NCBI GenBank assembly: GCA_009776695.1
Contig: WRNI01000038.1
Coordinates: forward strand, 1-11,115
DNA length: 11,115 bases
Direction: 5' to 3'
Source: Methanomassiliicoccaceae archaeon
GTDB taxonomy: Archaea > Thermoplasmatota > Thermoplasmata > Methanomassiliicoccales > Methanomethylophilaceae
Shown here: in pieces, positions 5,295-11,115 of the stretch
Numbering within the stretch: the first letter of the stretch is position 1
How the letters are laid out: each line of letters begins with the position of its first letter
Made by a program: the position numbers and the translations under genes
Notes under the pieces: generated by a model
What the model saw: the letters and a program-made list of their open reading frames with translations, nothing else
Database searches by the model: none
What the model was told of the DNA's origin: nothing

Positions 5295-6932
5295 ATGTAT
5301 GGTTCCGGCAATCAACCGATAATCGTGCTTAAAGAGGGCACAGAAAGAAGCAAAGATAAAGAGGCGCAGTTCAACAACATCGCCGCCGCGAAAGCTGTGG
5401 CGGATTCCATAAGATCGACGTTAGGACCGAAAGGGATGGACAAGATGCTCGTCGACACCATCGGCGAGGTTCTGATAACGAACGACGGTGTCACGATATT
5501 AAAAGAGATTGACGTTCAGCACCCGGCCGCCAAGATGGTGGTCGAAGTCGCGAAGACACAGGACGACGAATGCGGCGACGGTACAACGAGCGCCGTTGTC
5601 ATCGCGGGCGAACTTCTGAAACAGTCTGAGTCGCTGATAGACTCGAATGTTCATCCGACGGTCATAACAAACGGGTTCAAGCTCGCGTCCGCGAAAGCTG
5701 TCGAGATACTGAAAGAGATGTCGGTAAAATCTGATGACAAAGTAATGAAGAAAGTGGCGATCACCGCGCTCACCGGCAAGTCGGTAGGCGGAGAGGATGA
5801 ATATCTCGCAGACCTCGTCATAAAAGCAACGAAGACAATATTTGACGAAGGAAAAGTGAACGTCGATAATATAAAAATTGAAAAGAAAGTCGGCGGTGTG
5901 ATAAAGGACACATACATGATCGAAGGCATCGTCATCGACAAGCAGAGAGTACACCCGCGCATGCCGAAGAAGATCGAGAACGCAAAGATAGCTTTACTCG
6001 CCGTTCCGATGGAGATAAAGAAGACGGAAGTGGACGCACAGATAAGCATCCGCGATCCCGCATCAATGGCCGCTTTCCTCGCAGAGGAAGAGGCAACTCT
6101 GAAAACAATGGTCGATAAGGTCAAAGCGGCAGGTGCGAACGTCGTTCTTTGTCAGAAGGGCGTTGACGATCTTGCGCAGCACTATATGGCGAAACAGGGC
6201 ATCTTCGGATGCAGGCGCCTGAAGCAGACCGATCTGGAAGCGCTTGCGAAAGCCACCGGAGGAAAGATCATCGGCAACATCGCCGAGATAACGGCAAGCG
6301 ACCTCGGTAAAGCGAAGCTTGTGGAAGAGAAGGCAGTGGGCGCTGAGGACATGACGTTCATCACCGGATGCTCGAACCCGAAAGCTGTTTCTATTGTGAT
6401 AAGAGGCGGGACGGAGCATGTGATGGATGAGGTTGAAAGATCGATACATGACGCGATACGTGTCGTCGGTCTTGCCATGGAAGATGGTAAGGTCGTAGCG
6501 GGCGCAGGCGCGCCGGAGATCGAGCTTGCGTTAAGACTTGCGGAGTATGCGTCAACCGTCGGCGGAAGAGAGCAGCTTGCGATAGAGGCGTTCGCGAAGG
6601 CCATGGAAATAATCCCGTGGACGATATCCGAGAACGCGGGCATTGACAGCATCGACTCCATCATAAAATTAAAGTCGGCGCACGAGAAGAAGGGCGAGGG
6701 CAGGAATTACGGCCTTGACCTTGAATCCGGCGAAGCTGTCGATATGCTGAAGAAGAACGTTGTTGAACCGCTGAGAGTGAAGACGCAGGCGATAACGTCC
6801 GCAACGGAAGTCGCGAACATGATCCTCAGGATCGATGATGTCATCGCATCGCGCCGCGCCGCGCCGATGAACCCGATGGGCGACCCGAACATGGGCGGAC
6901 CGGGAATGGGCGGCGTCGGCGGAATGATGTAA
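5295..6932 (+). CDS. ths: Thermosome subunit (group II chaperonin, Hsp60/CCT family)
   Basis: This 545-residue protein is a full-length archaeal chaperonin subunit. It forms a double-ring cytosolic complex that folds proteins in an ATP-driven cycle using a built-in lid. Visible signatures are LGPKGMDKMLVD (43-54), ITNDGVTILKEI (61-72) and the ATPase motif GDGTTS (94-99), followed by the intermediate and apical regions. The return to the equatorial domain carries VVAGAGAPEIELALRL, where the second nucleotide-binding glycines lie. The tail from about residue 522 is rich in Gly and Met (PMNPMGDPNMGGPGMGG) and ends VGGMM, as in other archaeal thermosomes. The start is fixed by a Shine-Dalgarno site 8 bases upstream and by the TATA box at 5241-5250. 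It is monocistronic, ending in a strong terminator. Whether it is the only subunit or one of several (alpha, beta) in the genome cannot be told. Confidence 0.98.
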   Translation: MYGSGNQPIIVLKEGTERSKDKEAQFNNIAAAKAVADSIRSTLGPKGMDKMLVDTIGEVLITNDGVTILKEIDVQHPAAKMVVEVAKTQDDECGDGTTSAVVIAGELLKQSESLIDSNVHPTVITNGFKLASAKAVEILKEMSVKSDDKVMKKVAITALTGKSVGGEDEYLADLVIKATKTIFDEGKVNVDNIKIEKKVGGVIKDTYMIEGIVIDKQRVHPRMPKKIENAKIALLAVPMEIKKTEVDAQISIRDPASMAAFLAEEEATLKTMVDKVKAAGANVVLCQKGVDDLAQHYMAKQGIFGCRRLKQTDLEALAKATGGKIIGNIAEITASDLGKAKLVEEKAVGAEDMTFITGCSNPKAVSIVIRGGTEHVMDEVERSIHDAIRVVGLAMEDGKVVAGAGAPEIELALRLAEYASTVGGREQLAIEAFAKAMEIIPWTISENAGIDSIDSIIKLKSAHEKKGEGRNYGLDLESGEAVDMLKKNVVEPLRVKTQAITSATEVANMILRIDDVIASRRAAPMNPMGDPNMGGPGMGGVGGMM

Positions 6933-6937
6933 AACCC

Positions 6938-6965
6938 ATAAGGGGTCCAAGCCCCTTATTTACTC
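6938..6965 (+). terminator. Thermosome terminator
   Basis: ATAAGGGG (6938-6945) and CCCCTTAT (6952-6959) form a perfect 8-base stem with a 6-base loop, 5 bases past the thermosome stop. A long T-rich tract follows. Confidence 0.75.
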
Positions 6966-7101
6966 CTATTTTCTCTTATTTCTCCTTATTTATCCTTGTT
7001 TCTGTTCATTCATCTTTCTTTGCCTCAGCTTCCTTTCCGTTTCGTTCTCTTCCATTTATCGAAGCGGAACCTGCACAGAATTTATCGGCAACAGACACAC
7101 G

Positions 7102-7150
7102 TGCGGTGAAAAGCGATATTATTCACCGCAAAAATGCGGTGAATAATTTT
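7102..7150 (+). promoter_or_regulatory. Three-copy repeat able to form alternative hairpins, followed by TTTT
   Basis: TGCGGTGAA is present at 7102-7110 and 7135-7143, and its reverse complement TTCACCGCA lies between them at 7122-7130. The middle copy can pair with the first (9 base pairs, 11-base loop) or with the third. The latter pairing is stronger, a perfect 13-base-pair stem at 7118-7147 with an AAAA loop, and TTT follows directly. The layout resembles an attenuator with antiterminator and terminator forms, or a terminator of an unseen upstream transcript. No known riboswitch core is recognised. Confidence 0.5.
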
Positions 7151-7245
7151 ACATTTACCTCAATTCTGAATGATTTTCACTTTTCAGGGTCGAAGTTTAA
7201 AAAGAATAGCACACTATTAAAGTCTTTAACAGCGATACTTTATCA

Positions 7246-7261
7246 ATCGCATGTGTGCGAT
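7246..7261. repeat. 16-base inverted repeat upstream of the surface-protein gene
   Basis: ATCGCA and TGCGAT flank TGTG. The repeat lies 32 bases before the ATG at 7294 and just before a TATATC stretch. It is a possible regulator site; no more can be said. Confidence 0.3.
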
Positions 7262-7280
7262 GTATATCACAGAACAAAAA

Positions 7281-7286
7281 GAGGGG
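7281..7286 (+). promoter_or_regulatory. Shine-Dalgarno site of the surface-protein gene
   Basis: GAGGGG lies 7 bases before ATG 7294. It decides the start against an in-frame GTG at 7255, which would place an unlikely polar stretch before the signal sequence. Confidence 0.6.
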
Positions 7287-7293
7287 AACTAAC

Positions 7294-9366
7294 ATGGAAA
7301 CGAAAAGAGCCTGCCCGAAAGGGAGGGAAAAGGACCGGTCAAGGATATTTATCGCGGCAATAGCGGTAACATTCCTGATGATCGTTTCCGCAGCCTTCGT
7401 CCTTTCCGGGAACAATGATGACGACGACGCCTACGTACTGGGCGCCGGCGATGTGGACATATCCTCATGTACTAGCGCAAATGATGTGAAGACAGCGATA
7501 GAGGCCGAGGTCGCCATTACTGCCGACGGGCAGACGGTGAAGGTCGTCGGTTCGCTGTCAGGCATTACCGACTGCCTTGCACTGAACATAGGAAAAGTGA
7601 ACATCGATTGGTGCGCCGATTATGAGGCAGCCGTGGCAAGCGGCAATGTCTTGGAGATAAACAGCGGCGGCGGATGGTTCGTTGTGACCGTTGACGGTAC
7701 TGACGAGGGAAAGATGACGCTGACCGGCGATGTCAACGTGACCGGTGATAATGCCGGTTTCGCTGCCAATTACGACGGCGAAGTGAGCGTTGATGGTGAC
7801 GTTACCGTAATTTCGACCCCTGGCACAGATCTGTCTGTTCATGCCTACTACGGCGGCATGATGAGCATAACAGGCGATGTCAACGTGAGCGGCGATTACG
7901 TTCAGGTCTACGGCGCCGGCTCCGGAGGCATCACCAGCACGCTGGAAATAGGCGGTGATGTCATTGCTTCCGGCAATTCAGTCTTCATCTCCGCCAGCGA
8001 TACTGCCGGTGTTTTGAATATAGGCGGAAATGTAACAGTGACCGGCACCAATGTTTCTGTTTTTGCCGACGGTAACGCCTGTGCGATGGAGATAGACGGC
8101 AATCTCAGCGTGACCGCCACCGGCGGCGGCGCATACGTCTACGCCTATGGCCTCAACACCACATTCGAGATAGGCGGAAATGTAACAGTGGCCTCAACAG
8201 GCGATGATGCTATGGTCTATGCTTACGGCAACGGTACGGTGTTCGAAATAGACGGCGATGTAAGCGTGACAGCGGCCGGCGGCAATACCGCATGCGTCTG
8301 TGCCGAGGTTAACGGTAAACTTATTGTCAGCGGTGATGTCACGGCGGCAGACGGGATATATCTTTCCAACGAGGGCTTTGTGATCATCCATGGAATGCTG
8401 TACGTCGCGGACGAGGATGAATGCCTATGGTACGATGACGGTTCCGGCAATGTTCCCGTAGGATTGTATGATCTTGTCGAAGGCGGCGGTGCGCTTTATC
8501 CCACATACTTGTACTTCGGCGATGCGGCCGCAGGTGAATTCTACCTGAGCCCCGGAGCGGTGCCCAAGTTCACAGTGACGTATGATGCGAACACCGGCAC
8601 CGGAGCGGTGCCGACGGAAACGGACAAGATAAAAGGAGCAACGTTCACAGCGGCGGACTCAACGTTAACGGCACCGGCAGGCACACGGTTCCTTGAGTGG
8701 AACACAGAGGCCGACGGATCGGGAGATTCATATGCGGAAGGTGACACGGTAACGATGCCCGCGGCGAATCTCACATTGTACGCAACATGGGAAACGGTCT
8801 ACACTGTAACGTATGACGCGAACGGCGGTTCCGGAACGGTACCAACGGAATCCGATAAAGCACCCGGAGAGACGTTCACGACCGCTGTCTCAGCAATAAC
8901 GGCGCCGGCAGGCATGCAGCTCGCCGAATGGAACACAGAGGCCGACGGATCGGGAGATTCATATGCGGAAGGTCAGACGGTGACCATGCCTGCGGCAAAT
9001 CTCACATTGTACGCAATATGGGAGAACGTCTACACCGTATCGTATGATGTGAACGGCGGGACCGGAACGATAGCTCCGGAACCGGGCAAGACCAAAGGCG
9101 TGTCGATCGTTGTGAAAGATATCACCGGAGTGACGGCACCCGAAGGCAAGCAGTTCAAAGAGTGGAACACGGCTGCGGACGGATCGGGAACATCATACGC
9201 ACCCGGCACCGTGGTAGCAATGCCGGATGACGATCTTGTGCTGTATGCGACATGGGAGGACGTCCCCGAGGACAGCGGACTCAACGTAGGCCTGATACTG
9301 ATAATCGCGGCCGCATTGCTGCTGGTCATCGTCGCTGTGTCCTTCATGATCGCAAAGAGGTCATGA
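7294..9366 (+). CDS. Large surface protein: beta-solenoid-like repeats, three B repeats, C-terminal membrane anchor
   Basis: This 690-residue protein is probably exported and anchored in the membrane, as in adhesin-like proteins of gut methanogens. A basic N-terminus (KRACPKGREKDRSR) precedes a hydrophobic signal or anchor helix at 18-38, then an acidic stretch (NNDDDDAY). Residues 145-367 hold about nine repeats of 21-27 residues, each opening with G[DN][VL].V and containing a short beta strand that ends near EIG or EID. This suggests a beta-solenoid. Residues 426-655 hold three Listeria/Bacteroides (InlB B-type) repeats of 77 residues: YTVTYDANGG, FLEWNTEADGSG, then LTLYATWE. The C-terminus has a membrane helix (about 666-686) ending AKRS. 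The start is set by GAGGGG 7 bases upstream. Repeat units share identical DNA, a sign of recent duplication or gene conversion. The ligand is unknown. Confidence 0.88.
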   Translation: METKRACPKGREKDRSRIFIAAIAVTFLMIVSAAFVLSGNNDDDDAYVLGAGDVDISSCTSANDVKTAIEAEVAITADGQTVKVVGSLSGITDCLALNIGKVNIDWCADYEAAVASGNVLEINSGGGWFVVTVDGTDEGKMTLTGDVNVTGDNAGFAANYDGEVSVDGDVTVISTPGTDLSVHAYYGGMMSITGDVNVSGDYVQVYGAGSGGITSTLEIGGDVIASGNSVFISASDTAGVLNIGGNVTVTGTNVSVFADGNACAMEIDGNLSVTATGGGAYVYAYGLNTTFEIGGNVTVASTGDDAMVYAYGNGTVFEIDGDVSVTAAGGNTACVCAEVNGKLIVSGDVTAADGIYLSNEGFVIIHGMLYVADEDECLWYDDGSGNVPVGLYDLVEGGGALYPTYLYFGDAAAGEFYLSPGAVPKFTVTYDANTGTGAVPTETDKIKGATFTAADSTLTAPAGTRFLEWNTEADGSGDSYAEGDTVTMPAANLTLYATWETVYTVTYDANGGSGTVPTESDKAPGETFTTAVSAITAPAGMQLAEWNTEADGSGDSYAEGQTVTMPAANLTLYAIWENVYTVSYDVNGGTGTIAPEPGKTKGVSIVVKDITGVTAPEGKQFKEWNTAADGSGTSYAPGTVVAMPDDDLVLYATWEDVPEDSGLNVGLILIIAAALLLVIVAVSFMIAKRS
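8020..8190 (+). repeat. Identical 21-base units in the solenoid region
   Basis: Bases 8020-8040 and 8170-8190, both starting ATAGGCGG, are identical. They are 150 bases apart, which is two solenoid repeats (50 residues). They encode the repeat opening IGGNVTV. Confidence 0.6.
8698..8973 (+). repeat. Identical 45-base units in B repeats 1 and 2
   Basis: Bases 8698-8742 and 8929-8973 are identical, spaced 231 bases (77 residues) apart. They encode WNTEADGSGDSYAEG. The third B repeat, near 9163, has diverged to WNTAADGSGTSYAPG. Identity at silent sites between copies 1 and 2 points to recent duplication or gene conversion. Confidence 0.8.
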
Positions 9367-9400
9367 GCTCGCAACGTGGTGAACGGAAACGATTTAAAAC

Positions 9401-9428
9401 GCGGGGCAACGCCCCGCCTCACTTTTAT
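9401..9428 (+). terminator. Terminator of the surface-protein gene
   Basis: GCGGGGC (9401-9407) and GCCCCGC (9411-9417) form a perfect 7-base stem with an AAC loop, followed by CTCACTTTTATT. It lies 34 bases past the stop. Because the next gene converges, it may also act on that gene. Confidence 0.7.
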
Positions 9429-9453
9429 TCATAAAATAATCATAACATTCAGA

Positions 9454-10065
9454 TCAATGCTTCCAGCTGAATGATACCACGCTTTTCACTTCCGCCTTCT
9501 CATTCTCTGCCTTTTCCTTCGCCTGCCGCTCTTTGATTGCGTTATATTCCGATTCCGTGAATCCTCCTATTATCGTTTCAACAAGATCTCCGTTCTTGTC
9601 AAATATCTTCACATACCTGTCACTGAGCTGTCCGTTCAGTTTGAACGTGCCGCGCGTAAGATCGGCGGCAGCCTTTAAGGCAACTTCTAAATTATAAACT
9701 CTGGAGACATTCGGCATGTTCAGATGGATAAGTTCCGCACGGTACGGCCCCATGTACTCGGTTCCGTTATTTTCCGTCTCTCCGGTCTTTTCCGATGACT
9801 GGCACCCTCTCATCATGTTATACTCCGATTCGGGAAACCCTCCGATTATTGTCTCGATGTATTTCCCACCCCTCTCGAATATCTTCGCCTCATGATCGCT
9901 GAGCACACCATTGAGATTATACATGCCGACGGTACTGTTCAAGGCGTACCTTCTGGCACCTTCTAACGTATCGAATCCGGTGACTATTAATTGTTCCAGG
10001 CGGAAAAATTCCACATAATATGGCCTTTTGCGTCTGATCTCGTTGAAGAGCCACCTATTGAGCAT
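9454..10065 (-). CDS. Member B of the unrecognised paralogous family (two domains)
   Basis: Read from ATG 10065, this is a 203-residue protein with two copies of the domain seen in the genes at 4733-5125 and 10195-10563: residues 15-82 and 107-174. Both copies keep NG.LSD, KIF, ETIIGG and ESEY. The second has lost the YYVE and DAR motifs (YRAE, VAL). The tail, SVVSFSWKH, matches the other two genes. I chose 10065 because a TATA box lies about 26 bases upstream and a perfect 14-base palindrome sits between them. In-frame alternatives are ATG 10104, with a slightly hydrophobic extension, and TTG 10182; the frame stays open up to the TAG of the next gene. Second-domain DNA is very close to that gene (YNAIKERQAKE), showing recent duplication. 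Function is unknown. Confidence 0.7.
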   Translation of the reverse strand: MLNRWLFNEIRRKRPYYVEFFRLEQLIVTGFDTLEGARRYALNSTVGMYNLNGVLSDHEAKIFERGGKYIETIIGGFPESEYNMMRGCQSSEKTGETENNGTEYMGPYRAELIHLNMPNVSRVYNLEVALKAAADLTRGTFKLNGQLSDRYVKIFDKNGDLVETIIGGFTESEYNAIKERQAKEKAENEKAEVKSVVSFSWKH

Positions 10066-10071
10066 GAGAAC

Positions 10072-10095
10072 ACAAATGCATTTGTACCTATTAAG
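10072..10095 (-). promoter_or_regulatory. Promoter of member B with a 14-base palindrome
   Basis: On the minus strand CTTAATAGG (10087-10095) is a TATA-like box centred about 26 bases before ATG 10065. Between box and start lies ACAAATGCATTTGT (10072-10085), a perfect palindrome. Its place between TATA box and start is that of a typical archaeal repressor operator. Confidence 0.5.
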
Positions 10096-10194
10096 ATTCG
10101 TCATGAAAAAACGGCGATCTCGACTGAATGGGCGAACCGGGCATAACGATGAGAGGATGTCGCGAACGTGTCGCGCCCGCAAAGATCGTTCAGA

Positions 10195-10563
10195 CTACTT
10201 TTTCCAGCCGAAAGATACGACGCTCTTTATCTCTGTTCCTTGTTCCATCGACTCTTTTGCCTGACGCTCTTTGATCGCGTTATATTCTGATTCAGGGAGT
10301 CCGCTGATGATCGTTTCGATGAGCTTTCCTCCGTTCTCATATATCTTCACGCATCTGTCATTCAGCTGACCGTTTATTTTGGACATCCCTCGCGTGTAGT
10401 TTACGGCGAACTTTCTGGCATCCTTAAAATTATTGAAACTGGCTACCCAGAGGCTTACCCAGGCGGCAGGGGCCTCAACATAATACGGTTCATCATTATG
10501 TCCGATCGTCCCTCCTGAGGCCAACAGGGTGAAATGTTCGACGGGCGTCAGCATTGCGCTCAT
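10195..10563 (-). CDS. Member C of the unrecognised paralogous family (single domain)
   Basis: This 122-residue protein has one family domain (26-94): PYYVE, NNFKDARKFAV, TRGM, INGQLND, VKIYENGG, ETIISG, ESEYNAIKERQAKE. It ends in the shared tail SVVSFGWKK. It is closest to the second domain of the neighbouring member B. No signal peptide is evident. The N-terminus before the domain (MSAMLTPVEH and on) differs from the other members. The start is ATG 10563 or ATG 10554; AGATAATGG about 32 bases upstream is only a weak TATA box. The stop is TAG, and the frame continues open without any other stop into member B, 130 bases downstream. Function is unknown. The family has no match I can name. Confidence 0.72.
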   Translation of the reverse strand: MSAMLTPVEHFTLLASGGTIGHNDEPYYVEAPAAWVSLWVASFNNFKDARKFAVNYTRGMSKINGQLNDRCVKIYENGGKLIETIISGLPESEYNAIKERQAKESMEQGTEIKSVVSFGWKK

Positions 10564-10674
10564 GATATGTTATCGAGACCGGCGTACTTACCATTATCTG
10601 ACTGATAAGGGCATTGCATTTTTATCCGTCACTTCGCCGAGATGGTTCTGATGTACGATCAGATTGATGTTCAT

Positions 10675-10684
10675 ATTTTTTAAT
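10675..10684 (+). promoter_or_regulatory. TATA-like box of the nitroreductase gene
   Basis: This T-rich segment, TTTTTTAATC, is centred about 26 bases upstream of ATG 10706, which fits a leaderless start. No Shine-Dalgarno site is present. It lies in the 142-base divergent gap with member C, which holds nothing else that I can support. Confidence 0.45.
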
Positions 10685-10705
10685 CTTCATTGTGATACTT
10701 TCTTT

Positions 10706-11115
10706 ATGTCATCAAATGTTGTCATCAAGAACATATACGAAAGAAGATCGGTCCGCTCATATTCTGACAAGGAAGTGAGCGACGAAATTATCAAAGAACT
10801 TATCAAGGCGGGTTTTCAGGCAGCTAACGGAATGAACGCGCAGAAGCTTAGATTCTCTGTTGTCACGAACAAGACAAAACTTCTTGAATATTCGGACCGC
10901 GGAAAAGAACTGTACCTGAAAATGATGGAAGCTTCGGGATCGGTGAACGAACATCTTGAGTCGATGCTTAAGAACAAGGACGTGAACATATTCCACGGGG
11001 CGCCGGCAGCGATATTCATCTATGCCGCACCAGGTATTCTGACCGGCGTGGAGGATGCTTCGCTGGCCGCCGGTAATATCATGCTCGCCGCGAGATCGAT
11101 GGGTCTCGGGACATG
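10706..11115 (+). CDS. Nitroreductase-family flavoprotein, N-terminal part (cut by window edge)
   Basis: The 136 visible residues begin a nitroreductase-family oxidoreductase, normally an FMN-binding dimer that reduces substrates with NAD(P)H. The family's opening IYERRSVRSYSDKEV (10-24) carries the Arg/Ser residues that contact the FMN phosphate. AANGMNAQKLRFSVV (39-53) corresponds to the usual APSG.N.QPWRF.VV segment, with the Pro and Trp replaced. DASLAAGNIMLAARSMGLGT (117-136) is the conserved helix at the dimer and flavin site. The physiological substrate cannot be inferred, since the family covers nitroaromatics, quinones and dehalogenation. The rest is outside the window. The ATG at 10706 is the first in-frame start and has a TATA-like box at the right distance. 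Confidence 0.85.
   Translation, partial: MSSNVVIKNIYERRSVRSYSDKEVSDEIIKELIKAGFQAANGMNAQKLRFSVVTNKTKLLEYSDRGKELYLKMMEASGSVNEHLESMLKNKDVNIFHGAPAAIFIYAAPGILTGVEDASLAAGNIMLAARSMGLGT

Larger units (their letters stand above)
6960..7293. other. 334-base gene-free region before the surface-protein gene
   Basis: No gene is convincing here. From 6951 to about 7065 the plus strand is strongly pyrimidine-rich, with repeated TTATTT/TCCTT units; it extends the thermosome terminator. From 7102 to 7150 there is a three-copy repeat with a perfect hairpin, annotated separately. AT-rich runs such as TTTAAAAAG near 7197 could hold the promoter of the surface-protein gene. A 16-base imperfect palindrome, ATCGCA-TGTG-TGCGAT, is at 7246-7261. 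A plus-strand frame starting at 7106 overlaps all of these and has no protein-like character. Confidence 0.5.

Noticed and set aside
5499..6664. Several long minus-strand frames inside the thermosome gene
   Set aside because: All are antisense to an unmistakable chaperonin, and their translations are low-complexity (Ser/Ala/Ile- or Cys/Arg-rich). They result from codon bias.
7102..7143. The repeated TGCGGTGAA units as a short CRISPR array
   Set aside because: The repeats are only 9 bases long, the middle one is inverted, the gaps are 11 and 4 bases, and no cas genes are present.
7255..7293. GTG-started extension of the surface protein
   Set aside because: The Shine-Dalgarno site at 7281-7286 would lie inside it. 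ATG 7294 gives a normal signal-sequence N-terminus.
7106..7363. An 85-codon plus-strand frame before the surface protein
   Set aside because: It runs through the hairpin repeats and the promoter, and then out of frame into the surface-protein gene. It is a shadow frame.
10066..10182. TTG- or ATG-started N-terminal extensions of family member B
   Set aside because: A TATA box and palindrome lie within the extension at the right distance for ATG 10065, and the other members do not share the extra residues. Not fully excluded, because the frame is open up to the TAG of member C.

Overview
The window is archaeal and most likely from a gut methanogen of the Methanomassiliicoccales (Methanomethylophilaceae-like). 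It holds a group II chaperonin (thermosome), an archaeal Nre repair protein, TATA-box promoters about 26 bases upstream of start codons (many apparently leaderless), and a secreted, membrane-anchored surface protein with Listeria/Bacteroides-type B repeats. The thermosome and Nre prove Archaea. The order is inferred from the surface-protein style and the overall look, not proven. There are no tRNA or rRNA genes, CRISPR arrays, transposases or phage genes.

Left part (1-4042). The minus strand carries the start of larE (cut by the window edge) and, upstream of it, a membrane protein of unknown function, with a palindromic terminator between them. Divergently on the plus strand, larB, nre and a spore-photolyase-like radical SAM gene overlap one another (ATGA overlap, then an 8-base overlap), so they should form one transcript. 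LarB and LarE make the nickel-pincer nucleotide cofactor; LarC and any LarA-type enzyme are not visible here. Nre and the radical SAM protein look like a DNA-repair pair.

Middle (4043-6932). Two zinc-ribbon genes, related to each other, lie in the same reading frame and are separated by one TAG codon. A convergent small gene (4733-5125, minus) belongs to an unrecognised family that returns at 9454-10563. Divergent from it is the thermosome gene, with a clear TATA box, a Shine-Dalgarno site and a strong terminator.

Right part (6933-11115). A 361-base gap holds the thermosome terminator, a long pyrimidine-rich tract and a three-copy repeat that can form two mutually exclusive hairpins. It precedes a 690-residue surface protein with a beta-solenoid-like repeat region, three B repeats and a C-terminal membrane anchor. 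After its terminator come two more minus-strand members of the unrecognised family. One of them has two copies of the domain, and the pair is again separated by an in-frame TAG with no other stop. The window ends in the start of a nitroreductase-family gene.

The best candidate for something undescribed is this small family: four domain copies in three genes, with a shared C-terminal SVVSFxW tail, and a promoter palindrome in front of one gene. The two in-frame amber junctions are the second point, because this order is known to use TAG for pyrrolysine.
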